Of a stretch of 64,000 nt of DNA, positions 37,191 to 47,800 are shown piece by piece. Origin of the DNA: Paroedura picta (lineage: Eukaryota > Chordata > Lepidosauria > Squamata > Gekkonidae); the NCBI RefSeq assembly GCF_049243985.1, contig NC_135376.1:28640001-28704000 (forward strand). Direction: 5' to 3'. How positions within the stretch are numbered: position 1 is the first letter of the stretch; the number at the start of each line of letters is the position of its first letter. The notes below the pieces were generated by a model. It was not told where the DNA came from. It made no database searches and saw nothing but the letters and a program-made list of their open reading frames with translations. The position numbers were made by a program, and so were the translations under genes.

Positions 37191-38149
37191 TGGTGTGTTG
37201 GGGGTACAACACACAACTACCCGTATGATTTTTTTTGCAACCTCAGGGCTGAAGAACAAAACAATGAAGGCATTGGTCAGCAATTGCTTTCTTAAGGGCA
37301 AAGGAAGACATGTGAATAAAGGATAATATAGCCAGGGCAACTGTGAACTGCTGTCACAAGGGTTACCAGCCAGGGGAGCATATTCCCTAGCCTTCATAGA
37401 GCTCTCAAAGCAATATATATGTGCATACCACAGAGGGGTGGAGGAAGGCAAGGCAAGGCAAGATGAAGCACACTTAGGTCTGGGCTGCATGAACAGGAAA
37501 TGCCAAAAGATATCAAATCCCTGAAACCAAAACTGCCTAGTCATAGTCTACCAAACAAATACTTATGCAGAAAAATGCGGCTAGTGTGACTAAAGATGGC
37601 CATCAGGGTTGTCAGATGAAAAAATACATATGAGAAAAACTAGCCTTGTTGGAAGCAGTTCTGGTGCAAACAATAGCTAACCTGGTGACAGAATTGGAAC
37701 ATACTGGGCCAGGAGTGGGAGGCTGAGCCAACTTTATGGCAAAATCAGCAACAAATAACCCAGGGATTATGGTCCTCACTCAACCACTTTACTACAGAGG
37801 AAAAGGCTTGCCAACGTGTATTCCCTAACTGTGTGCCTATGCCCAACTGGTTCTATATGCAGCTGCTGGGCTGGCACGGAAGCACCGTAGATATAATAAT
37901 AGAAGCTGCTGCAGTGTTTATAGACCAAGCACTCAACTCTGCATGCGGCAGCATATTCTCACGGGGATCAAGCTGCCCTATATGCATATACCTGGTCACA
38001 AGAAAAAGCAAAAGAACATTAATTCAAAAATAAAAATGAGAACTTAGATCAATATTTGTGTTTAACTAGCACATTCAGCTGTAGACACACTGGATGTTAC
38101 ACAAAAATCTCAACACATGTACAAAAAAAATCTCATCTGTGATCTTGTG

Positions 38150-38385
38150 CACATTCACAGGGCCATGTGTCTACTGAGTCATGGCAGTGGTCTACCAAGG
38201 TCAGCCCTGTATACTCTGCTGGGAAGCAGCTCTACAGGATTTCAGATAGAGGTCTAGATTGACAACTACTCTATCCTTTTAAACAGAGATGCCAAGGACT
38301 GAATCTAGGGTCCCTGGTCTATTTTTCTCTTACCAATAGATGTGTTTGCATGCAGGATCACACCGCTGATACCTATTAAAGTCTG
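38150..38385 (-). mobile_element. tRNA-derived SINE remnant
   Basis: On the minus strand: CAGTCCTTGGCATCTCTGTT, then GAGCTGCTTCCCAGCAGAGT, then GACCACTGCCATGACTCAGT, matching a widespread reptile SINE. A plus-strand fragment of the same family is at 43420-43530. Confidence 0.55.
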
Positions 38386-38487
38386 TATGGTCTATTCTGA
38401 CTAGCAGTAGCTGTCCAAGTGAATGTCATGACCAACCACCCGAAGAGAGATCCTGGAGACGGAGACGGAACCTAGTACAGTTATCCT

Positions 38488-38680
38488 CCAGGCGGGGCCT
38501 GGGGCACTCCTAACATTTAAGTGATCTCTTGCCAACAGGTTTCCTGAAGAAAATATTGTTGCTTTGGAGGATGGACTCAACTGCAGTAAACCCCAGTGAG
38601 ACCCCTCCCTTTCCCCAATCTCAAACTCCACCTCCCAAATTTCCAGAATTGCCCATCTCAGAGTTGGCACCCCTATGTGC
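38488..38680. mobile_element. Remnant of the TAGG-TTGCCA element family
   Basis: Contains TCCTCCAGGCGGGGCCTGG, CTTTGGAGGATGGACTC and AGAGTTGGCA, the same layout as 29018-29436. Old copy immediately next to the MFF promoter island. Confidence 0.5.
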
Positions 38681-38759
38681 AACCCGGGACAGTTTGCAGG
38701 CAGAGCAACTGCTGCACCTCTGAGCCATTCCCTGCCCGGCCCACATTAAGGGGGAAAGA

Positions 38760-39440
38760 GTCACGCCTGGGCCCCCACTGGGGAGAAAAGTGGGGTCCAA
38801 CACATCGGGCAGCCGGGCCCGCAGGGAGACACACCAGGGGCTGTGGCAGGCGAACGGGGCGCGGGGAGGAGACGGAGGCAGACGCGGGGCTGAAGCCGCG
38901 GCTCCAGCGGACCCCTCAGGAAAGGGCGGCACAACGGCGGGCGTCGCGGGGCAGGGGGAAGGCAGGGCCGAGGCGGCAGCCGGGGGGGTGGGGGGGGAGG
39001 AAGGGAGGGGGTCGCCGCCACTTCTTTTCCCGCTCGGTCGCCCCCGCCTGCTGTAGTGGTGGTGGTGGTGGTGGTGGGAGGAGAAGGCCCAGACCCACAG
39101 ACCCCGCCAGCTCTCACCCGGAGGCCACCGGAAAGGCGGCTGCCTCTTTCCCCGGGGATCGGCTCCGGCCCGGAGGGCTCCGCCTCGTCTGCTTCTGTCC
39201 GGAGCCGTTGGCGGGGCACAAACCACCGCGCCGAGCGCCTTATCGACACAACTCCGGGACAAAAAGAAAACAAACGACTAGGGTTGCCCCCATTGAGCCA
39301 CCGTAACCGGTAGCTAGAAGCACGCTGTGCCCGGGTCACGTGGCCGAAGAAGGGCGGAAGGCGTGGCGGCCATCTTTATCGCGGAAACAGGGCCGTTCTT
39401 TGGTCGAGCCGAAACCGTTTCTTCCGTTCCGGCCAATAGA
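38760..39440 (-). promoter_or_regulatory. MFF: CpG-island promoter and non-coding first exon region of MFF
   Basis: CpG-dense block of about 680 bp with a (GGT)n/(ACC)n run at about 39054-39077. It lies upstream of the first MFF coding exon and downstream of COL4A3, where the MFF promoter sits in other vertebrates. The start site is probably near 39.2-39.4 kb. The large overlapping frames on both strands are compositional. Divergent transcription, as reported for human (MFF-DT), is possible but not shown here. Confidence 0.7.
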
Positions 39441-39635
39441 TTCGGAAATAAAGCAGAAGAGGCAACCTGAACTATTTTTCTGGCTTGCGCTTTCTTTAGC
39501 TGCTTAGTGAGTGTTGATTAACGCTATTTGCCTTTTACTGTGCCACATTAAACGCCTACCCCTGGTGTCCATATGAAAGGAGGGAGATTTGACCTCTTAT
39601 AAAACTTCCTGCGGGTAGTTTATTGGATGCCAGCT

Positions 39636-40012
39636 AGGATTGCCAAATCTTCCCGGCCACCAGCGAGGGGTTGGGAGGGAGGGTGTAGGATTGCAGACCT
39701 AGGTTGTGAAATTTCTGGAGAAATTGCATTTCTGCAGAATTTCCACTGACTTCTTACATTATTTTATAATCCTAAGAACAACTCTGCAAGTCCGTGTTAT
39801 TGTCCCCATATTGCAGATGATGACTGAGAGAGAAGTATGGCTTGCCTATTGGACTGTTAGCTTCAACTGGGAACATTTCTGGAGATTTGGGGGCAGTACC
39901 TAGGGAAGGTAAGCAGAGAAACAGAGTCTACCCAACAACTCTACTATGCCCTCCAGTCAGTGGTTCTGATCTATGTAGTCTATAGATCCATGGATACTGG
40001 CAACCCTACTTT
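39636..40012. mobile_element. Remnant of the TAGG-TTGCCA element family
   Basis: Left end CTAGGATTGCCAAATC; internal CTGGAGATTTGGGGGCAGTA and GCCCTCCAGTC; right end ACTGGCAACCCTAC. About 370 bp with an unrelated middle. Confidence 0.5.
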
Positions 40013-40164
40013 CCTTAAGTAACCTAGTGGGTTAATGGCAGAAAGGAAAATGGAGAGTTCCTATATTATAGCTTATAGTCCAGTCCAATGCATGCATAAG
40101 TATGGGCAGTTGTGTTTAGTCAAACATATATTCAGTTAAATGTTTATACGCAGGGTTTGAACAA

Positions 40165-41268
40165 AAGGTTGCTTTGGTCACCCTGGTTGATGACCTGTAT
40201 TGAGAACTAACGGGGGGGGGGGGATGTATCAGTTCTGTTGATCTCTCAGAGGTCTTTGATACTATTGACCACAGTATCCTACTGAGCCACCTCTCAGCAT
40301 TGGGATGAAGGAGCATAATATTGATGACGGTTTGAATCATATAAGTCTTAGAAAAGAGTGTTGAGGGATTCATGCTCCACCCCATGGCATTAGCCAGTGG
40401 TGGGCCACAGGGTTTCATTTTATCTCCCATGCTTCAAATGGCAATAGCCATTTGAAGCCACTGGAAGAGGTAATTAAGAAGTAAGGGCCATGATATCACC
40501 AGTATGTGGATGATACCCAGTTCTTTATTTTCCACCTAATTCCAAGGAGGCTGTTAATATTGTGAACTGGTGCTTGGAATTAGTAATGAGCTGGATGAGG
40601 GTGAAAAAGCCAACACTTAATCCTAACAAGACAAAGGCTCTCTGAGTTGGTAGAAAGGCAGACCAGGGACTTCAGAACTCTCGTGTCTGGATGGGGTTAT
40701 ACTCCCCTTGAAAAGCCAGGTTCACACCTTGAGTGTGCTGCTCAACACAGTAGTCAGTCACCTTTGAAAACCAGGTGACTGCAGTGGCTTGGGGGGCATT
40801 TGCCCAGCTCTAGCTGATGTGTTCATTTGGATACAGATCAGCTCTGGAGCCCAAGTTAAGGTGGCAGCTTTGTCCTTTGAAGTCCTTCATGGCTTAGGAA
40901 AGGAGTATCCAAAGGACCATCTTCTCCCATACTTTTTTGTATGGGATTAAGTTTGCAGGGGGAGGCCCTCCTGGCTCTCCCACCAACTAAAGATGCATGT
41001 TCGGTGGGAACAGAAGAGTGGAACTTGTCTGTGGCAACCCCACCACTAAGGAACAACCTTGCCAGTGAGGTGTGCCTGGACCCCTCCTTGTCGACCTTCA
41101 GGTGGATGTTGAACACAATTTTTTTTAGGGCTGCATTTTGATTGATTACAATCCTAATTGGAGTTCCTAAACTGATTTTAATAGTTGTTTTCAAATAATA
41201 TTTTATTAATGCCATAAGCTGCTTTGAATTCTGCGAGGGAGAAAGGCAGCTAATTAAGCAAATAAATA
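40165..41268 (+). mobile_element. Old L2-clade LINE fragment
   Basis: Degenerate reverse-transcriptase sequence: a frame with DLSEVFDTIDHSILLSHL-like content near 40235-40295, a TATGTGGATGATACCCAGTT (YVDDTQ) site near 40503, and a tail TAAGCTGCTTTGAATTC...GCAAATAAATAAAATG. Many frame breaks; much older than the copy at 7845. Confidence 0.75.
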
Positions 41269-41376
41269 AAATGATTGCAGCCCTATAGCAGTCCTATGCA
41301 GTTACCCTAGTTCCAGTTGTTGTAGTATGTTGTAATCGTTTTGGAGACAAACAAAAATTTCTGTGATACATTCACT

Positions 41377-41382
41377 TTTATT
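41377..41382 (-). terminator. Candidate poly(A) signal
   Basis: AATAAA on the minus strand. It could serve a long COL4A3 3' UTR (about 3.4 kb) or the orphan exon at 41730-41641. Confidence 0.35.
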
Positions 41383-41640
41383 AAAATTGTTTTTCCATTT
41401 CCAAAAGATCATTTCTCATGTTTCCTCAAGGACTGCAGCATTAAAACAAAAAAACTGCATGAGGGAAGCGAGTTAGCCATAAGGCTAATGGCACTGCCCA
41501 AACCATGCTCTGAAAATGGTCACAGTGATTTCTGGATCGGCACAGAAACCAGCCAGTCAATGCTGTGGAAATCTAGTTTTTCTGCAAACCAGAAGAACAG
41601 ATTTCCCCTGTTCCTAGTTCATGTGACAGCTATGTCAAAA

Positions 41641-41730
41641 TTATGATGAGTTCAGTTCTGAGTTTACTGTTGAAATTTGATGGATCTGTCGTAGCTCATG
41701 GAAAACGTCTTCATAAATGCTGCAAAGTCC
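41641..41730 (-). CDS. Possible terminal exon of an unidentified gene
   Basis: A strong acceptor (TTTCTACTGTTTGCAG|GG) opens a 30-codon frame: GLCSIYEDVFHELRQIHQIS, then TVNSELNSS, then TAA at 41643-41641. An AATAAA follows about 260 bp downstream (41382-41377). The layout is that of a last coding exon between COL4A3 and MFF on the same strand. A second frame through the same bases is also open, so coding is not certain. I do not recognise the protein and found no upstream partner exon. Confidence 0.35.
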   Translation of the reverse strand, partial: GLCSIYEDVFHELRQIHQISTVNSELNSS

Positions 41731-41954
41731 CTGCAAACAGTAGAAATGTAAATAATCACAGAATTTCTTACACGGAGCCTTAATGAGAAAGATGAAAAAA
41801 TTAAGTGCAATATGAAACCTTACTCAACCACAGTGAAGACAAACAAGTAGCAATCTCAACAGTGGGGAAAATCTGAGTCACTCTCTCCTGCTAGTTATTT
41901 TAGGACTGACATTAACTATGGCAACAGATACCATGACAATAAACTTATTCAGCT

Positions 41955-42180
41955 GCTGCTGTTTATTTTTTGCTATCACGTCACAGTTGACTTACGGTGG
42001 CCTCGTGGGATTTTCAAGGCAAGGGACAGTCAGAGGGGTTCGTCATTGCCTGCCTTTGTGTCACAACTCTAGTATTCCTTGGAGATCTCATATCCAAATA
42101 CTAGCCTGGGTAAATCCTGCTTAGCTTCCAAGCCCGGCTAGCATGAGCAATTCTGTTCAGGGTGCTTCTGCAACTGTGCT
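41955..42180 (-). mobile_element. 5S-rRNA-headed Sauria-type SINE
   Basis: On the minus strand the head reads GCACCCTGAACAGAATTGC and then CTTGGAAGCTAAGCAGGATT, matching 5S rRNA (CACCCTGAAC, GGAAGCTAAGCAGG). The 3' part reads CCCTTGCCTTGAAAATCCCA and then AAGTCAACTGTGACGTGATA with an A-rich tail, the Sauria SINE end. This is the clearest squamate marker in the window. Confidence 0.85.
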
Positions 42181-42495
42181 CAGGATTACACTGCTGCACA
42201 AATATTCCTGGTTGGCTATGCTGTTCATTCCACTACTCACAGAAGCCCCTACATCTTATGCAGCTTCACACATGTTTATCTTCATCTAGCACAAAATGCC
42301 TGCGTCCTGAGAATTTACCTGTTCTTATGTTCTGTACAATACAAAAAATACTGTTAAGAAAAACAAAGATTACTGTAAGCATGGGCTACATGGGGTTGTA
42401 GTTATCTTATCCTTTTTAGATCCTTCCCAGAAAAGGAATATAAAGAATTTTAATATATGAAAGGGGTGAATACATTTGTCTGAGGATAACAATGT

Positions 42496-42501
42496 TTTAT
42501 T
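42496..42501 (-). terminator. COL4A3: Candidate COL4A3 poly(A) signal
   Basis: AATAAA on the minus strand, 2.3 kb downstream of the COL4A3 stop. It would give a 3' UTR of ordinary length for this gene. Confidence 0.35.
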
Positions 42502-43419
42502 TTCTATGACAGTCTATAAGCCTTTCAGTTGGTATATTGGTTCATAGTACAAATGTTAACATTCCTGTACTAATTTGTCTTTTCTAATGGTTGGCACCTT
42601 ACTAGAAGTGCTGATTGGCCAGTGCAACATGTCTTAGCATCAGACTGGTTTGGAATAATATATTTAAGTGGGGTGGGGACCTTAAGTTTTTTTAAAAAGT
42701 CAGTAGTAAATAGACACTTAAATTTTCTTTACAAAGATAATTTACTTGCAAAAATATACTAGGAACAAGGCAAAGTTGGCAGTTCAGTGGATCTGTGAAT
42801 CCTATATTTAGAATCATTCAGGTGCAAAATTATGTATTAGTGAGACTTTTTATGGCTGATTATTACAATAAGACAGTTCTGCAGGTATCAAAAGTAATGA
42901 ACGTATAAAAATGGTTCATCTGTAGCTTTAAAATATAAACAGAGCTTATGTTTCTGTATAAAGGCCCTGATGCAGCTGACAGCATGTTTTGTTGTTTACA
43001 ACTACAGGCTCCAGACTGGTATTTAGATCACTCAATAGATTTATCCATCAAACTCAATATGATTTCCATTCACATCTGGATACAAATTAGCATATGTGGG
43101 GCATAGGACTTAACTAAATTGAATGTTCTAGCACAAATCTTTTCAAGATACAATTACTTGAAATTCTGCCCAAATGATACTCTGGTTGGCTGCTTTGATT
43201 TCACAGAATAAAATATCATTACATTCAACCAATTCCTCCAACCACTGTTTAAGTCACCAAAACCTGAATGTGTAGATAATTGTTAGTTTAATAGAGGTGA
43301 GTAACAATGGTCTTTGCATTCAATGCACTGACAGAGATACAATGCACAAGAGAATGAGTGCTGAATCCAATGCAAGGGTCTATCTCCAGCAGCTCCAGGC
43401 AAAAGGATCAGATACTAAG

Positions 43420-43530
43420 TGATGTGAAAAATCTCTTCCTGAGATCCTGCAGAAGTGCTGCCCCTGGGAGTAGATGGTACTGAACTTAGCTGACTCAGAG
43501 ACAGCTTCATGATGTTGGTCCTTTGACTGA
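43420..43530 (+). mobile_element. tRNA-derived SINE remnant
   Basis: Reads GAGATCCTGCAGAAGTGCTG, then GGGAGTAGATGGTACTGAAC and GACTCAGAGACAGCTTCATG, the 3' half of the family at 38150-38385. Confidence 0.5.
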
Positions 43531-43845
43531 ACAATTATTGTATAATCTATCTAAATGCTATGCACGTTTTTGGTACATTCCTGCTTTGCAAATACATCTA
43601 CAAAATCACAACCACTATGACAGTCTCAGCTGTTATACTGCTACATCAGCAAACAAAAGAGAACCAGTTGTTTTGTAGCTTTTAAAAAGTTTTCTGTGTT
43701 GATCTAACTTGCCACAGCTGCCAGGTGTTAAACAGGGGAGGGTCATTTACAAGCCTGCCATAGTTTTATCTCCATAAAGACAAAAAGACAGCTGGAAATA
43801 AAATGAAGTTTTCAACTATCACTTTTCTCAATACTTTCAAAGCCA

Positions 43846-44103
43846 GTTTGGTGTAGTGGTTAGGAGTGCGGACTTCTAATCTGGCATGCACTCCCCCACA
43901 TGCAACCAGCTGGGTGACCTTGGGCTCGCCACAGCACTGATAAAGCTGTTCTGACCGAGCAGTGATATCAGCGCTCTCTCAGCCTCACCCACCCCACAGG
44001 GTGTCTGTTGTGGGGAGAGGAATGGGAAGGCAACTGTGAGCTGCTTTGAGCCTCCTTTGGCTAGTGAAAAGCGGCATATAAGAACCAACTCTTCTTCTTC
44101 TTT
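43846..44103 (+). mobile_element. tRNA-derived SINE with (CTT)n tail
   Basis: Head GTTTGGTGTAGTGGTTAGGA, body CAACCAGCTGGGTGACCTTG and CTGATAAAGCTGTTCTGACC, tail GCGGCATATAAGAACCAACT then CTT repeats. The B-box portion is deleted compared with 21964-22208. It lies in the likely COL4A3 3' UTR. Confidence 0.88.
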
Positions 44104-44807
44104 CATCTTTCAGGCCTAGATCAGCAAGACTCAGAAGCCTAATGATTTGACTATATGCAAACGATATGTACTGCTCTTGTGGAACTAAAAACCAAGTTTG
44201 TATTGTAAGTCTGCATTTCTAATTAGTCAAGAAGCATGGCCAGTTCACTGATGCAGAAATGTTACTATTCCATATACTCAGGTACAGAAGGAAACAACCG
44301 GTGAAGATGACACATTTGAAGAAATGTCAAAAGGCTTCATGTAGTGTCATGTTTTTTTTGCTGTTTTTCTACAGTTCCCTGTGATACAGTTTAAGTAATA
44401 TCTGTTTTGACAACACTGGTGTAAAGCACTGCTACCAACATTTCTCTGTTTCCAATGGAAAACCATCACCCCAAGATGGCAGTTCTGTTTTCCAGATAAC
44501 AGCCTGATGCCCCTTAATTCATAACCGAAGTGGCCTTGGGCATGACCTAGTTCAGAAAGAGAAAAACCTGTGGCACTGCCAGCACAAACAATTTACTTTG
44601 AGAAAGTACTTTGCATTTCATCTGAAATAAAATAGTTAAAATATTGCACTTTTTCATTATAACACACAGCATTGGCATTTTCAAGTACAAATACAGTTCA
44701 GTTTTCAGTGAAAACATTATTAACAAGTTCAGAAAATATTCTGGATTTCATTTGCTGTTGCAGGGTGGATTTGAGCCACAGCGTTAAGTTCTCCATTCAC
44801 ACTTGTT

Positions 44808-44892
44808 TCAATTTGATCTCCTCATGCAGACTTGACAGCGGCTGATAATTTTTTCTAGTTCTCCAGCTTTCACAGTTTGTGGCAATGGTTTC
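44808..44892 (-). CDS. COL4A3: COL4A3 last coding exon
   Basis: 85 nt encoding (R)[18 protein letters not shown] and CQVCMRRSN, then TGA at 44810-44808. The [16 protein letters not shown] block is diagnostic. The Lys after the junction Arg sits where the crosslink hydroxylysine lies in type IV chains. Confidence 0.95.
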
Positions 44893-47800
44893 CTTTAAAA
44901 ATAAACAAAATCTCTATATATAAATAAAATAATTTATTTCTAAAAATTATGGTCATGAACATTTATTAAAACTTAGTGAGAGCTCAATAACAACCAGGAA
45001 GTCATGTAAATAGTAAGTCAATACCTTTTTAATGTTCCAACCCACCAACCAATATGTCTGCTCATCTTCAGCCTTTCCTCCCCCAGTGGCCTCAACCAAA
45101 GAAAAACATGGTGCTAGTTGTTGGCTAGTCCCAGTTGCAAGATGTTGGCCACTGGGTTAGACCCGGGTACATGATAAGGTCTTGGGCATACCTCACTTCC
45201 TCCTGTACTTCCGCCTCCCTCCCCTTTCTGCTTTCTCTTTTCCTCCTCCCCTCTCAAGTTTGTCTGCTTTCTTCTCTCCTACTTACCCACCAAACCACCT
45301 ACCTTTATCTTCCTCCTAGTTTTAGCTATGTTTATTATTGACATTGTTTACATTACTGTGAGACGTAACTGGCCAAAGGTCACTTAGTGGGTTCCAAAGG
45401 ATATTAGTGAAGGGACATAGGCTATCCAATGAAGGGCCAATACTATGAGTTAGCAGCAGGCAAATGGATTCCACATAATCAACACTGGCATGATGGATTT
45501 TTGTGTCAATTCTGCTCTTATCAGTACTGCTGTGCTGGTTCCACTAGCCCTCTGTCCCTGCATAGCACAGCTGTACAAGGAACTTTATGCAGCTACTGAC
45601 ATCATAGACAAGGAGGAGGAAGGGTCAGTGTAGGAGGTATAATATACATGAAACTACCTTAGTAACAAAAAGTATGAGACAATTGTCACTTTTGCAACAG
45701 CAGTACTTTGCTTTGACATCACAGACAAAAGATTTTGGGCTCTGCAGAATAAATTAGCATACCTGAACATTTTTCTTGAATTTAATGAAGCCAGCCAGAA
45801 ACTGTAGGAGTTTGAGTAATAATTGCACGTCCCTCTGCCATGACATTCTATAAATGGGATGGCATAAAACTTTTCTAAACACGATCCTGGAGATGCCAGC
45901 GCCTGTCCAGATGCTTCTGAGCCTGCACCTGTATACTGTAATAATACATTTCTTCCATGAGAACATGGTTCAGTGGTATTTTTTTTAATGCAGGTAAGTA
46001 ATACTGGAGTTGAAACATGTTTGAACATTAGTACCCACTATGAGGATGAGGCTACAGAGTGGTATTGGTGGCAATAGCCAGCATTAAGTTAATACCATTG
46101 CCAGTTTCCACCACCAAATGAAAAGCAGCACATTAATTCCAAAAAGAGTTTAATAGTATATTACAAATGGGTTCCCATCAAGCAGCTTTGTTTAACCCCC
46201 TTCTGTAGGAAAATTGGGTCAGGAAGCTGGGCCTGCATTATTGCTCTAATCCAGACCCTAAGATTCAGATGAAGTTTCCTCAATAGTCAAAATAACCTAT
46301 GGATGTTGGTATTATCCAATTTATGTCATAATCTAGACTGATCTACAGAATAAAAAGCTGAGAATAGATCAACCAAAGCAGCAGAGAGGTGACTTCTTTT
46401 CTTAGTATATTTTGGAATCAGGGTCGCCAGTGTCAGGTGGTCTATAGTGCTATAGCCCTTTCAAAAGCCAGCCTTGTTCAGGTTTCAATAAGCTTGTAGA
46501 GTGATCCCAGTCTTCTATCATATTAAGTAAAATGGATGAATATATTTTAAAAGGAGTACTGGGTGGCAGGATTATAACTATCACCTTTCAAAACTAAAGG
46601 GACTATTATGCTCTGCTTCCAGTGGGTATTATACAGTCGCTGTTTATCTCTGAAAACAGCATAGCCAAAATAGGGGACCACCATAAATTCCAGGATGCTG
46701 CTCAACAGAGCACATCATCTTAGCGGGTGCCCGGGCTGTCAAGTTGGCATTCAGCTTGTATGGTTCCATTCTTTCTCTCATTCCAGATTCTCTACATGTT
46801 CTAACACAATCCCAGGCAGCAAACTGTTTTCTTGGCTACAAAAAACTCATTTGGTTTTTGATTATCCTACTTTCCCAGTCCCTGCACCATTACCATCAGC
46901 CTGCATCAATCATCTTTAGTGGCCCTGAGTTGTACAGAATATAACTGCAGACATGGCTCCATGTGAGCATTCTGACCATCTAGCCTGTCCCTGACAGATG
47001 CTTTATGTAATTTAATAACTAGGACAAAGCCTCCCTTATTCTGCCTGCAAAAGAAATATGACTAGGGAGCATAATCACTCCAGGGTTTTTTTTTTTATGG
47101 CTGCTGATAATTTGCACTAAGCACACAATATGTTACCTCTGTTCTAGACAATCCTTTGATTTAAGCACAATTAAAAATGTAAATATTTGATTCTACTGCC
47201 TAGATGTTTCAATATCATGGCTGGCCAATTTCAGAATTTTTTTGGGTCGCCGTGTTACTTTTTCAGAGTTGCAGAAATAGTTTTTATTGTTTTCTTACCA
47301 TAACAAAAGAAAATCCTTTCCAAAGAGACTGCCAGCCTTCTGGACATGGTGGGACTGATGTCGTTTGACTGTGGACTGCTATTATCATTGCAGGACCTTC
47401 ACAGGTAATGCACCTACAATGTTACAAAAATATTAGGTAAAAAAAGATCCTAGCCCTTTTACTTTATAAAATGTCTGTGACACCTCTCCAGAGAACCTGT
47501 TGATGACAGCTGAAGATAGTGATAAATCAGTCCACAGACTGGGATCCAGCTTCTGAAGCAGAACTGTTCAGCCCTGCTGGGAAATCCCCTGTCCCCAACT
47601 CCCATTTCCTGCCACTGCATTGTCTGGTGGAAAAGAATAATCTGAAAAGAATTCTATTAGGTAATTTTTATTCATAAGAGTTTTCAGCAATTCCTAGTGA
47701 TTTGTGAGGTCTGATTTTTTCCTGATGTCACACCAATAATGCCCACCATGCCCCTATCCCCGTTGAGAGAAGCAGCACAGGAGGAAAGCACCTGAATGTG

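Larger units (their letters stand above)
33356..38759 (-). other. MFF 5' intron
   Basis: About 5.4 kb between the promoter island and the first recognised coding exon. It contains the nested repeats at 34270-34800, a LINE tail, the GC-rich block, a hammerhead-like repeat fragment and old SINE or DNA-element remnants. Additional non-coding or alternative MFF 5' exons may be here; none could be fixed by eye. Confidence 0.55.
39441..44807. other. COL4A3 3' UTR and COL4A3-MFF intergenic region
   Basis: Tandem gap between the COL4A3 stop and the MFF promoter island. It contains the SINEs, decayed L2, TAGG-TTGCCA remnant and orphan exon listed separately. Nothing else coding was recognised. Confidence 0.6.

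Noticed and set aside
38596-39339. Long open frames on both strands (up to 236 codons)
   Set aside because: They lie in the MFF CpG island; GC-rich sequence has few stops in every frame. The products are low-complexity Pro, Arg and Gly runs without homology.
41955-42180. 5S rRNA gene
   Set aside because: Only part of 5S is present, it is diverged, and it is fused to a Sauria-type SINE tail.
43846-44103. tRNA-like A and B boxes as a tRNA gene
   Set aside because: No cloverleaf closes, and the sequence continues into a SINE body and tail shared with 10371 and 21964.
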